In this document: one piece after another, positions 16,310-25,035 of the stretch | How positions within the stretch are numbered: position 1 is the stretch's first letter | Layout of the letters: every line of letters begins with the position of its first letter | The notes under the pieces: model-generated | What the model saw: the letters and a program-made list of their open reading frames with translations, nothing else | Told to the model about the DNA's origin: nothing | The model's database searches: none | Source: an uncultured cyanobacterium | Lineage (GTDB): Bacteria; Cyanobacteriota; Cyanobacteriia; Cyanobacteriales; Nostocaceae | Direction of reading: 5' to 3' | Assembly: GCA_903903925.1 (NCBI GenBank) | Contig: CAIVAU010000112.1 | Location: 1-64,000, forward strand | Length of the DNA stretch: 64,000 nt | Program-made: the position numbers and the translations under genes

Positions 16310-18904
16310 TTAGTTGTTAATTTGTGGAAAGGTAAACTTCAACCAGCACCAATCACTGATGAGAGGTAGTAAAACTCTTCCACTAGAGAGCTTTAAGTCA
16401 AACTGCATATTCTTGTTTCCACTCTGGACTTCCACAAGTGCAGGTAAACTCTCTTCGTCAACATTGGAATTGCTCCTATGTGCCCAAACTCTGAGTTCCT
16501 TTTCCCGCTTGGCTGGTAAGCGGAAGGTGGCATAGCGCAGGGATGAGAGTGATGGAATCTCCACAGAAGCTGCTTGGTGGTGTTGTTCACCATCGGCATA
16601 TCCCAGCAGCACCTCTGCTATTTTCGGTTGTCCGCCAGCAGTGATTGTGAATACAGAACGCCCTCCTTGGTGGTCCTCTTCTCGTAGTTCTACAACCACA
16701 CGAGAAGTGAAGGCTCCATAGCGTTTCATCATCAAAGTTGCTCCTAATGATAGCACAGCGATGCCCAATGCACTGATACGCGCCACAGAATTTGACCAAA
16801 TGAACAAACCGTGGACGAGCAAAATGGCTAAGAATAAACTGTATACACCCACGCTGAACAACGGATGGTTGAGAATCTTGAACACAACTCCAGGTACAAG
16901 TTCCCCCTTCCGCCGACTAGAAACCAGTAGTAAAACTGGGAAAATACCACCAACAAGGGAGTTACCAAGTACACCAGCAAAGGCGAGTACACTGGTAAAG
17001 GATTGAGTTCCAGCCAGAAAAAGCCACTCTGTAAGCAGAAAGACTAGTAGTAAAGGGCTGATGGATAGGAAGAAGCGACGATGGTTGAGCAGGGTTGTCC
17101 AAAACCTTCCTGTCTGACTCTGACCCTTGGGAGTAGCATGACTGACATCAACCTTTAAACTTCCTTTGTAGACTAGAAGCATGGGTGAAGTAGCTTGCAC
17201 AGAGACCCCATCTAGGTTAGCCGACAGTATTTCTAGGGTGAGGCGAGTATCCCATTTACGTAGATCCGGGAATTGATTGAGTAGTTCTTTTATGTCCCAA
17301 CGTTGAGTGAATGCAATTTCTACATGGTGAATATTGCCGCTCAACTGAATATCTAGACGAAATTTAGACTTAGTATCTTCCAAACCCAAATAAGTGAAAC
17401 CAATATGGGGAACTTGACTGGATTCACCAGAGGGGTGTAATATTAAAAGTCCTTGCTGGCGAGGCAACCTCAAAACAGGTTTGGGTCGGGCTGGTAACCA
17501 CTCCCTAGCTAGGTTGACGAGGAGACTGGAACTACGCAGCCAAGCCATTCCTAAAAGGAGGGTCACTAATACTGTTCCCAAAACTGTGACGATAGAACCT
17601 ACTTGCAGTGCTAGGGGCTGTAAGGCAGTGCCTGATTGTCCAGCTAGCAATTGTGGGGCGAGCGCTCCATTGACTGCTAAGACCCAAATGCAAAACAGAA
17701 CAGTTAAAAAAGCAGTTCCCGCCACGCTACCCCAAATCAAGGCTGTGGCGCTAGAGTCACGAGGAAGTATAAGTTTACCACATTCCCCTACATACACATG
17801 CCCGAAGTAGAGCATGAGGCTCACACCCAGAATCCGCTGTAGTATCCCCGGTTGGAAGGAGTGACCGTTAAGAAAAGGCAAGTTGACATATAACAGGTTT
17901 TCCAGTTGCATGTGGCCCAATGCCAGCAGTGAAAGGATGAGGAGCAAACTCACGTTGACTGCTGCCAGCAATACCATCAAGGCAACTGTGAAGTTAAGGG
18001 ATTTACGTGACAGTACGTACAATCCCGCGCAGAAAAGTAACACCGCCCACAGTGCTGCTGGTATGGGTGTGAAGCTTGCCATAGTAGCCGACAAACCGAT
18101 ATAGCAAGCCAACGCAATGAGAAAAACACGGATGCTAACCGCTAAAGAAAGTATAAATGAACCTGTATTGCCTAAGTAATTAGAGACTAATTGTTTGATA
18201 AAAGAATTGCCATAACGGAAGTCGCCGCTGCGACCAACTGCTTCTGCCATGCAAGCCATAGTCAGGATGTTGATCATGCCGATGATGACCAAAAAGGCAA
18301 CAGCAGCTAATGGACCAACATCGGCTACAGCGATGGGCAAGGCTAAGAAGGCTTGGGGAAGACCAAGCGCCACTGTGAGTATGGAAGCCAGCCAGAAGGG
18401 TGGAAGAGACTCTAGGCGTTGGGCGATCGCCGCAGCCATCCAGCGCCACTGTTCGATGAGTGGCATCCTAGATGCAAAGATAGTCAAAAGTTGTTTTCTG
18501 TAGAAGCGGGAGTAAGCTACCTGTACCGCTTTCTCATCCAAACCCAAAGTTGCTCGGATGTGAGGCACTGTCTGATAAGTGAAAGTGTACTTCTGGCATA
18601 GCGCATGGGCAATAGCAGCTTTCAGTTTCGGGTTTTCCGGCACAAGGGATGCCCACTGAAGGGTGTAGCGTTCCAAGTGCTGGATGGTGGGGTGGAGTGG
18701 CGGCGCATTTCCTAAAGCAAAAGCTTCTAAGAAAGCCAGATCGCGCTCGTTGGCAGCTTCCTCGGTGAGAGAAAACTCTACCCGAGATCGCGCTACTATC
18801 TGCGCTGTCCGACTCTCAATCAAAAACAGCAGTGTATTCGCTCGTCTAGCTGGTAAACCTGCTAGCACCTCCTCCCTCGATATCAGTTCGTCGTCGGATA
18901 ACAT
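16310..18904 (-). CDS. Large permease-like membrane protein with soluble N- and C-terminal regions
   Basis: An 864 aa protein. Residues 1-165 are soluble and helical. Residues about 170-455 hold about ten membrane helices with an amino-acid-permease look (FLVIIGMINILTMACMAEA, SVSIRVFLIALACYIGLS-like segments). A soluble beta-rich part (about 480-600) follows, then four more helices (about 610-720), then a C-terminal beta-rich domain. The permease similarity is general; I do not know the exact family. The fusion of a transporter core with large soluble parts suggests a sensor-transporter rather than a simple permease. It lies 3 bp after the sensor gene and 13 bp before the MinD-like gene, in the same operon. 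Confidence 0.7.
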   Translation of the reverse strand: MLSDDELISREEVLAGLPARRANTLLFLIESRTAQIVARSRVEFSLTEEAANERDLAFLEAFALGNAPPLHPTIQHLERYTLQWASLVPENPKLKAAIAHALCQKYTFTYQTVPHIRATLGLDEKAVQVAYSRFYRKQLLTIFASRMPLIEQWRWMAAAIAQRLESLPPFWLASILTVALGLPQAFLALPIAVADVGPLAAVAFLVIIGMINILTMACMAEAVGRSGDFRYGNSFIKQLVSNYLGNTGSFILSLAVSIRVFLIALACYIGLSATMASFTPIPAALWAVLLFCAGLYVLSRKSLNFTVALMVLLAAVNVSLLLILSLLALGHMQLENLLYVNLPFLNGHSFQPGILQRILGVSLMLYFGHVYVGECGKLILPRDSSATALIWGSVAGTAFLTVLFCIWVLAVNGALAPQLLAGQSGTALQPLALQVGSIVTVLGTVLVTLLLGMAWLRSSSLLVNLAREWLPARPKPVLRLPRQQGLLILHPSGESSQVPHIGFTYLGLEDTKSKFRLDIQLSGNIHHVEIAFTQRWDIKELLNQFPDLRKWDTRLTLEILSANLDGVSVQATSPMLLVYKGSLKVDVSHATPKGQSQTGRFWTTLLNHRRFFLSISPLLLVFLLTEWLFLAGTQSFTSVLAFAGVLGNSLVGGIFPVLLLVSSRRKGELVPGVVFKILNHPLFSVGVYSLFLAILLVHGLFIWSNSVARISALGIAVLSLGATLMMKRYGAFTSRVVVELREEDHQGGRSVFTITAGGQPKIAEVLLGYADGEQHHQAASVEIPSLSSLRYATFRLPAKREKELRVWAHRSNSNVDEESLPALVEVQSGNKNMQFDLKLSSGRVLLPLISDWCWLKFTFPQINN

Positions 18905-18907
18905 AAT

Positions 18908-20359
18908 CTACGCCTCACTGTGCGATCGCTCTTTGAGAGATTGCACCTTACTCTGCAATCTCTGGTAGTACTCTGTCTCAGTTTCGCTCACAGTTACCTC
19001 ATGTTCTCTGAGCTTTTGGATCTTTTTTTGTAACTGCTGAAAGTGTTCATTTTCCGTAATTTCCGCAACATTGCTGGCTCTTTTGGTTTCGTCAATTTCA
19101 ATCCGGAGTTCTTGAACTTGCTTTTTCAGCTTCTGATCTCGCATCCTCACTTCTTCAGCCATCTCCAAGAAGACATACACTAATTGACCAATGTCATCTT
19201 GGCTATGAGTTAATTTCGCCAAACTCTGACGCAGCCCCAGTACATGAGAATCAAAATCATCATGCTCCAATGCTTGTGCTGCAACTGTGAGGGCGTGAAT
19301 CGGTCGAGAAATTCTTCTAGCAAAGAGCAGCGCGATGATTGCTGTGATTCCTCCCACAATCAGCACGCTGCTCCCGTACAGCCAGATCAGGCGATTCAAA
19401 GGAATTGCAAACTGTGCCTTGGGTTGGCTGACTCCCAATACCCAAGGTTGTTCTTCCAAGGGTGCAAAGCCAACTATCCGGGGCATTTGTTGAGGTGGAA
19501 AGCGATAGGTGGTGTGACCGGCAACTTTTGCTTTCACCATCACCTTCAATTCTGGGATGTTTAAGCTCTCAATCTGTTCCAAACCATAACGTCTGTCGCT
19601 GACAACCTGCTTTAAAACTTCAGGCGACAAGGGGACGAGGCTATGGTATAGGAGAGATTGATCGGCATGACTGATAATCACACCCTGCTGGTCAATTAGA
19701 AAGGCATAGCTTTGAGAGCCTACTTGCAACGCATTGACAATTGCCCAGATATCTGCACCTCGAATCTTGAGTACCATCACTCCCACAATTTTGCCACTGG
19801 GCGATCGCACTGGGTGAGAGAAGAACATTCCAGGTCGTTTCGTCGTTTCACCCACCAGGATACTAGATACGTAAGACTTGCCCTGGATACTGGAGCGGAA
19901 GTATTCACGGAATGCGTAGTTTTTACCAATGAATGTAGAATCGGTTCCTGCAACAGCACGACCTTCTCTATCCATGATAAAGACAGCATCAAAGTCTGGG
20001 TTAGAGCGGGAGAAGTTATGTAGTGTTTGTTGTAAGTTGGCGCGGAAGGCTGCTCGCTGACTAAACGTGGTAGCAGCTAGGAAACCTACTACATTGCGAT
20101 CGTTGCTAACTTGGAGGATAACACGTTGGATATCTATAATTAATTGGTCGAGGCGACTAGCGGTACTGGTGGCTAACAGTTCTAGTTTGCGATATTCGCC
20201 CGCCTCTACACTGTCTAAGCTCTGTCGTAAATTGTAATAGGCGGTGAAGCTCATCGGTATAACCACAGCACAAACCAATGCTGTCGAAATTTTGGCAGCG
20301 ATTGACCAGGCAGGCGGGTAAAATAACCGATGGAAGTGATTCATTTGTAAAATATGCAA
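18908..20359 (-). CDS. Cache/HAMP membrane sensor without kinase domain
   Basis: A 483 aa protein. A first membrane helix (about 22-44) and a second (about 330-352) bracket a periplasmic double-Cache domain (FSRSNPDFDAVFIMDREGRA, GVMVLKIRGADIW, YAFLIDQQGVIISHAD). A HAMP domain follows (RRISRPIHALTVAAQALE), then a long coiled coil (about 415-480). There is no histidine kinase, GGDEF or MCP output domain, so the signal must pass through the coiled coil to a partner. It starts the minus-strand module; an operator-like site lies 118-148 bp upstream (20477-20507). The ligand is unknown, although Cache domains often bind small amino acids or carboxylates. Confidence 0.85.
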   Translation of the reverse strand: MHILQMNHFHRLFYPPAWSIAAKISTALVCAVVIPMSFTAYYNLRQSLDSVEAGEYRKLELLATSTASRLDQLIIDIQRVILQVSNDRNVVGFLAATTFSQRAAFRANLQQTLHNFSRSNPDFDAVFIMDREGRAVAGTDSTFIGKNYAFREYFRSSIQGKSYVSSILVGETTKRPGMFFSHPVRSPSGKIVGVMVLKIRGADIWAIVNALQVGSQSYAFLIDQQGVIISHADQSLLYHSLVPLSPEVLKQVVSDRRYGLEQIESLNIPELKVMVKAKVAGHTTYRFPPQQMPRIVGFAPLEEQPWVLGVSQPKAQFAIPLNRLIWLYGSSVLIVGGITAIIALLFARRISRPIHALTVAAQALEHDDFDSHVLGLRQSLAKLTHSQDDIGQLVYVFLEMAEEVRMRDQKLKKQVQELRIEIDETKRASNVAEITENEHFQQLQKKIQKLREHEVTVSETETEYYQRLQSKVQSLKERSHSEA

Positions 20360-20476
20360 GACGTGTTATGAGCAGAAAACTTTTACTTAACTGTATGAAT
20401 AAACGGCTTGAATCCCAGAAATTTTTTCACTACTGCTATTGGTACTTAGCAGCTTAAAAGAGGCAACCTCCAACCT

Positions 20477-20507
20477 CAATGCACAATCTTTCTATCAGAC
20501 TCACCAT
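20477..20507 (-). promoter_or_regulatory. Direct-repeat operator candidate, sensor operon
   Basis: On the minus strand GGTGAGTCTG and TTGTGCATTG are 20 bp apart, 118 bp upstream of the sensor start and just past the stop of the AraC-type regulator gene. It shares GTGAGT and GTGCATTG with the precursor sites. Confidence 0.6.
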
Positions 20508-20531
20508 TTTTTTGTTTCTGGGTGCATAAAT

Positions 20532-21326
20532 CTAGATGCAAGTGCGCTGTGCCTTTCTCCAAGCTTGGGGTGTAGTCCCGTGATACTGGCGAAACTGCCG
20601 AAAAAAATGACCCTCATGCTGGTAGCCCACCGCCTCAGCAATCTGATTCGCGCACAGGTTTGCTTCTATAAGCAAGGTGCGTGCTGCTACCATCCGGCGT
20701 TCGACAATCCAGTGATTCACCGTTTGTCCCGTTTGACGTCGCACTAAGTCGGTTAAGTAAGCAGGAGAGTAACCAACTGCAGCAGCCACATCGCATAAGC
20801 TAATCGGTTGATGGTAATTTGCCTCAATGAACTGAAAGACTTTACTCAGATGGGGGTCAGAAGGAAATATTGACTTTTGCTCTACTAATGAAGTAGTCTC
20901 AGCAAGAGGTAGGGATGGAACTGGCTGGAACTGAGTAGCGTACAACTCCTTCATGGCTGCTTGTTTTTTCAGTCGAGTTGCGATCGCACTCAACAATTCC
21001 TCTACCGTAGAGGGTTTGGTAAGATAGTCATCAGCCCCAAGATTCATGCCTTGACGAACTTCAGCCTTGGTAGCCTTACCAGTGAGAAAAATGAAGGGAA
21101 TCATTGCTGTTGTAGGTTTTTGGCGCAGTGTGTTGAGAACACCATAACCATCTAGTTCTGGCATCACAATGTCACAAATCACCAAATCTGGCAAATTTTC
21201 TTGTGCTTTCAGGACACCAACACGACCATTCTCTGCACCCATAGCTTCAAACCCTTCTATCTCTAAGCTGTCTAGAAAAATATCTCTGGTTTGATCCTCA
21301 TCTTCAATCACTAAAACTTTTACCAT
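20532..21326 (-). CDS. AraC-type response regulator, RiPP locus
   Basis: A 264 aa protein. The receiver domain (1-120) has acidic residues EDED, phospho-acceptor Asp in VICDIVMPELDG, Thr in FLTGKA and Lys in YLTKPS. The C-terminal AraC DNA-binding domain (about 165-264) has two helix-turn-helix units: ISLCDVAAAVGYSPAYLTDL and ANQIAEAVGYQHEGHFFRQF. AraC proteins bind direct repeats spaced about two helix turns, like the four sites described here. It is the only DNA-binding regulator with a full HTH domain in the locus, so it is the likely activator of the precursor genes (inference). A lone receiver protein and a histidine kinase lie upstream. Confidence 0.9.
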   Translation of the reverse strand: MVKVLVIEDEDQTRDIFLDSLEIEGFEAMGAENGRVGVLKAQENLPDLVICDIVMPELDGYGVLNTLRQKPTTAMIPFIFLTGKATKAEVRQGMNLGADDYLTKPSTVEELLSAIATRLKKQAAMKELYATQFQPVPSLPLAETTSLVEQKSIFPSDPHLSKVFQFIEANYHQPISLCDVAAAVGYSPAYLTDLVRRQTGQTVNHWIVERRMVAARTLLIEANLCANQIAEAVGYQHEGHFFRQFRQYHGTTPQAWRKAQRTCI

Positions 21327-21387
21327 AATTGCCTCTATATATTCATGGGTAAATGTTATGAGCTATCCAGGGTTTTTGATTTGCTTG

Positions 21388-21750
21388 CTACTTACAAACA
21401 TTAGTGATCGCCGCCAATAAGTCTTCCACTGTACAGGGTTTAATTAGATAGTCATCCGCTCCCATCTCCATACCATAACAACGTTCCACCTCGGTAGTCC
21501 TTGCTGTCAGAAAAATCAGCGGAATCTTCGCTGTAAAATAGTTTTGGCGCAGCGTAGTAAGGACGCCGTAACCATCTAGTTCTGGCATCAGAATATCGCA
21601 AATCACCAAGTCAGGGACGTGTTCTTGTGCTTTCAAGACACCGATACGACCATTTTCCGCACCAATGACGTCAAAACCTTCTGTTTCTAGGCTTTCTATA
21701 AACATGTCTCGGGTTTGTGCCTCATCTTCGATGACTAAAATTTTTTTCAT
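21388..21750 (-). CDS. Single-domain response regulator
   Basis: A 120 aa receiver with no output domain. Asp lies in VICDILMPELDG, Thr in FLTART, Lys in YLIKPC. It closely resembles the receiver of the AraC regulator 61 bp downstream (ENGR(V/I)GVLKAQE and CDI(V/L)MPELDGYGVL in both), so a tandem duplication with loss of the AraC part is likely. It may act as a phosphate sink or pass the signal to the coiled-coil sensor. Confidence 0.88.
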   Translation of the reverse strand: MKKILVIEDEAQTRDMFIESLETEGFDVIGAENGRIGVLKAQEHVPDLVICDILMPELDGYGVLTTLRQNYFTAKIPLIFLTARTTEVERCYGMEMGADDYLIKPCTVEDLLAAITNVCK

Positions 21751-22078
21751 TGTCTACCTAGTTTTCCAATTGCTAGCTTAAGGGTTGTGTTGCAGAAATT
21801 GTTCGGCTGAGCTATCAATAGTTACTATTGATGATTGATATCAAGTCTGTTTAATTGCTTATTATAAAAACCTCTCCGCGTCTCCGCATCGGTTTTAATC
21901 ATAAGTATTCAACCGGATATGATATAGTTATCCCTGCTTTCAAAAATGTGCAACTTGAATACGTGTCAGGTTAAAGCCTCAAGCTTAGCTGGTTAAGCTT
22001 TTTAATTATACTAAGGTATAAGAATTTCCATGACAATGCCAAAATTTTTTGATGAGACTATCGCTTTTTTTGCTTCCA
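21751..22078. other. Intergenic region between histidine kinase and receiver gene
   Basis: These 328 bp are AT-rich. They hold a GC-rich repeat fragment near 21875-21895 (CTCTCCGCGTCTCCGCATCGG), of a type scattered in cyanobacterial genomes. Otherwise I see no gene, operator-like site or strong hairpin. Confidence 0.5.
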
Positions 22079-23410
22079 TTAGTGGTGCGTTGTGTCAGAC
22101 CTGCGAAAAGGTTCCTTTTTTACTGGTTGGTCTATTGGCAATGCAACTGTAAACGTGCTACCTACCCCTACTTCACTCACCAAGTTAATTTGACCATTAT
22201 GTATGTCCACAAGCTTTTTGACAATTGCTAACCCCAGTCCGTTACCTGCTATATTGTCTACATTCCCACCCCGAGTAAATAGCCTAAACAGTTGTTGTTG
22301 ATCTGCTAGGGGAATACCAATTCCCCGATCCTTAATTTGGAAAATCACTTTTTCATCTTCGTAGGAGAGTACTAAATCAACCATGCTACCTGCTGGGGAA
22401 TATTTGAGCGCATTCGACAGCAAATTCGTAAGGATAGGTTGTAGCAATTTTTTATCTACGCACACTGCTTTGCTCTCGCCTTGACTGATAAAGGTGACCG
22501 GATGCTGGAGGCTGTCTTTGCTCAAATTCATTTCTGCCAATATGTCACAGCAAAATAGCTCTAAATCAAGTGGTTTTGGCTCACACTGTAATTTCCCTGC
22601 TTCTGCTGTACCGATAATCAGAACTTCATCCATCAATTGGTTGATTTGTTCAACTGCTGTTTGAAGCCGCTGCAAATACTGTAATTTTTTCTCCTCAGCC
22701 CAATGGTGACTATGACGTTTTAGTAAGCTAGTGGAATATGAGATGATGTTCAGGGGAGTGCGGAGTTCATGAGAAACCATAGAGACAAAATGCGCTCTAT
22801 GTTCAACAAGTTGTTTTTCTTGTTCTAGAATCTGGCGGATTTCTCCTTCTGCTTGTTTGCGTTCAGTAATATCTCGAAAGCTCCATACTGTGCCAATGGT
22901 TTGTTCATTCTCACGTAAAGATTGGTGGTATTGCTCAAAAACTCTCCCATCCTTCAATTCCAGAGTATCGTAGCCTTCAAAATCTGGTTGGTTGTCGAGT
23001 TGCTGGATATGTCTGCAAAAGTTTTCTGGATTTTTAACTTGGTTGCTATAAAAAGTCAGGCATTGGTTATAGTTACAGGAAATAATGGAATCTGGAACCT
23101 GCCACATCTGGACAAATTTTTGATTAAAGCTAACAATATCTCCATTGCATCTAATAGCAATAACACCGTCAGCCGTAGATTCTAGAGTTGCCTGGAGTAA
23201 GGAAAGGGAATTTTTCAGTTTTGCTTCCACCCACTTGCGCTCAACAATTTCGCGGGATAATTGCTCATAGACGTGCGTTGATTCGGTCGGAATATCTTGC
23301 ACTCTAAACTCCAACACTTCGTTACCCTTCTGCAAGGCAGTGAATGTTTCTTCTAATTGTAGTGGGACTCGATAATTACATAGCTCAGCAAGACCGTCAT
23401 TAAAAATCAT
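22079..23410 (-). CDS. PAS-domain sensor histidine kinase
   Basis: A 443 aa soluble kinase. The N-terminal 70 residues are a helical region, perhaps the end of a sensory domain. A PAS domain follows (about 72-190, ATLESTADGVIAIRCNGDIV), then HisKA (about 210-280; phospho-His in FVSMVSHELRTPLN) and an HATPase domain (N box LLSNALKYSP, G1 IKDRGIGIP, G2 GNGLGLAIVKKLVD). There is no membrane helix. It lies upstream of the two response regulator genes on the same strand, so it probably phosphorylates one or both of them. The signal is unknown. Confidence 0.88.
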   Translation of the reverse strand: MIFNDGLAELCNYRVPLQLEETFTALQKGNEVLEFRVQDIPTESTHVYEQLSREIVERKWVEAKLKNSLSLLQATLESTADGVIAIRCNGDIVSFNQKFVQMWQVPDSIISCNYNQCLTFYSNQVKNPENFCRHIQQLDNQPDFEGYDTLELKDGRVFEQYHQSLRENEQTIGTVWSFRDITERKQAEGEIRQILEQEKQLVEHRAHFVSMVSHELRTPLNIISYSTSLLKRHSHHWAEEKKLQYLQRLQTAVEQINQLMDEVLIIGTAEAGKLQCEPKPLDLELFCCDILAEMNLSKDSLQHPVTFISQGESKAVCVDKKLLQPILTNLLSNALKYSPAGSMVDLVLSYEDEKVIFQIKDRGIGIPLADQQQLFRLFTRGGNVDNIAGNGLGLAIVKKLVDIHNGQINLVSEVGVGSTFTVALPIDQPVKKEPFRRSDTTHH

Positions 23411-23819
23411 ATGTTTAAATGCTGATAATTGCTGTTGAAAACAAATTATTTTCTTATTAGAAAATAATTTTGCTGTATAATTAACACAATGTGTTTACCT
23501 ACGTACTCAAAGTACGATATAGCAATAGTGGTTACTAAATCCGCTGTCTCAACAATTTGTAATTAATCACATTATCTTAGCTTGAGCGTAATATACGCAT
23601 ACTTAGTATTAAGTACAGATGCTCTATGAGGCTTAAAAACCTTGCATTTTTAATTTTTTCTGTTTTGACTCCTTAAGATCTGGCGATCGCTTTGGTGCGT
23701 CAATATTGATGGTGTAGAGAAAGTTATCCCCCGGTGATATGCCAGGGGCTTTACTATTAGTTAGCCCATACTAAAGCTAACGCTAATGCTAATATTGAAG
23801 GCACAGAGAGCTAAAGTCT
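23411..23819. other. Intergenic region before the histidine kinase
   Basis: These 409 bp are AT-rich. They hold the hairpin at 23443-23470 and a short GCTAAC/GCTAAT triplet repeat near 23775-23793. I see no gene in it. Confidence 0.5.
23443..23470 (-). other. Perfect hairpin upstream of the histidine kinase
   Basis: AAATTATTTTCT and AGAAAATAATTT form a perfect 12 bp stem with loop TATT, 33 bp before the kinase start. Read on the minus strand it is followed by TTTGTTTTC, so it could be a terminator for the exported-protein genes upstream or a 5' leader structure of the kinase. Confidence 0.45.
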
Positions 23820-24275
23820 TTACCTTCTATTTGTTGAAAAGCCCAACTCTTGTTGAATGGCTTCGGCATCATCATACAAATCCGTAACCCTAGAGTCAGA
23901 ACTGGGACAACTAACGTCTGGAGAGGTTTGCTTTTTATACTCCACTTTAGTTGTTGTACCGAACGAAACGCTTTTTCCACAAGAGGTATATGGTAATTGC
24001 GATAACGGCTCAGCGACTGAAATATCATGAAAAAATCTAGTGGTTAGTGACGGGGAAATTTCACCGGCTCCCTGAGTATCACAAACAGTGTAAGTTGCTT
24101 GACCCGAAGGTAGTACACTGATTGTGTAAGGACAGGTATTTGTAGATCCACTATTGACAATAATTCCAGGATATGTAGCAGTTTGTGCAACCACCCTCAG
24201 AGGCACAACACTCAGAAGTGCAACTATTAAGGTTGATCCAAGACTGATCTGACTTGAACTAAGAGCTTTTTTCAT
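23820..24275 (-). CDS. Small exported protein, unknown function
   Basis: A 151 aa protein with a clear signal peptide (MKKALSSSQISLG, hydrophobic LIVALLSVVPLRV, cleavage after VVAQ). The mature part has four Cys (NTCPYT, TVCDT, SCGKS, SCPSS), probably two disulfides, and an acidic tail. I do not recognise it. Two more exported proteins follow upstream on the same strand (24402-24878 and 25036-25788), forming a group of secreted or envelope proteins. Confidence 0.75.
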   Translation of the reverse strand: MKKALSSSQISLGSTLIVALLSVVPLRVVAQTATYPGIIVNSGSTNTCPYTISVLPSGQATYTVCDTQGAGEISPSLTTRFFHDISVAEPLSQLPYTSCGKSVSFGTTTKVEYKKQTSPDVSCPSSDSRVTDLYDDAEAIQQELGFSTNRR

Positions 24276-24401
24276 TTTGACATCAGTTGAGAATTAAGTT
24301 TTCAAGTAATCAGACGGGGTTAAGTCAATACGGTTCGGTAAGATCTCTTGCACTATTTACCCCGTATGCTTCGAGTGGCGGATTATTTTTGTCGCAATGT
24401 A

Positions 24402-24878
24402 CTAACTTCCAGTCGTGACTGTACCTTGGAGGAGAAAATAAGTTGTCTTTGAGGAGAAAGGAACAACATTGTCGATTGTAACTCCCACAGCCGTGATGGA
24501 ACCATTCAGGATCGAGGGCTTATCATTAGGTAAAACGAGTGTAAACGTTGAGAGAGTGTCAATTCCATTGGCGATAGTGACAGTCACTTGTTTGCCGATT
24601 GATGAGTTAACGATGCTAATTTTATTGCCGGTGAATGTCTGATTTCCGTAATAAAAAGTCCCATTACCCGAAGATGTATTATTTATTACGTAGGCAATAC
24701 TTGGAAGTCCGCTTGTAGTTGTAGCTGGAAAACAGTAGGTAGTCACTCCTTCAGCAGGAGTGACTACAGGACATGGATTGCTAGTTTGGGCAAGTACTGG
24801 AGATGTCACAATCGAGACTGGTAGGGCTAAAGTAAATCCCATCAGAATCATGAACCGGGAAAGGTTATTTTTGTACAT
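24402..24878 (-). CDS. Small exported protein, Ser/Thr-rich, unknown function
   Basis: A 158 aa protein with signal peptide (MYKNNLSRFMILMGFTLALP, cleavage near VLAQ). The mature part is Ser/Thr/Val-rich and predicted all-beta, with two Cys near the N-terminus (NPCPVV, TTYCFP). It looks like a small secreted or surface beta protein. It is not recognised as a family member and may be co-expressed with the neighbouring exported proteins. Confidence 0.72.
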   Translation of the reverse strand: MYKNNLSRFMILMGFTLALPVSIVTSPVLAQTSNPCPVVTPAEGVTTYCFPATTTSGLPSIAYVINNTSSGNGTFYYGNQTFTGNKISIVNSSIGKQVTVTIANGIDTLSTFTLVLPNDKPSILNGSITAVGVTIDNVVPFSSKTTYFLLQGTVTTGS

Positions 24879-24932
24879 GTTGGATTCTCTTGAAATAATT
24901 GAATTTTTAGACCAACTCGGATTAACTAGCTA

Positions 24933-24956
24933 CTTGGGTTAGTAACCCAAGTTTTT
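24933..24956 (+). terminator. Hairpin with T-run between exported-protein genes
   Basis: CTTGGGTT and AACCCAAG form an 8 bp stem with loop AGT, followed by TTTTT on the plus strand. Both flanking genes are on the minus strand, so its role as a plus-strand terminator is unclear; it may work with the next hairpin. Confidence 0.4.
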
Positions 24957-24960
24957 CGCC

Positions 24961-24997
24961 AAGCCCAATAACTCCATCAAAGAGTTGTATCGGGCTT
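24961..24997 (-). terminator. Hairpin after the 250 aa exported-protein gene
   Basis: AAGCCC/GGGCTT outer stem and AACTC/GAGTT inner stem. Read on the minus strand it lies 39 bp after the stop codon and is followed by GGCGAAAAAC. It is a candidate transcript end. Confidence 0.4.
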
Positions 24998-25035
24998 TGG
25001 ATTTTAGGAGCTAAACTCAAAATCTACTATGGGAC

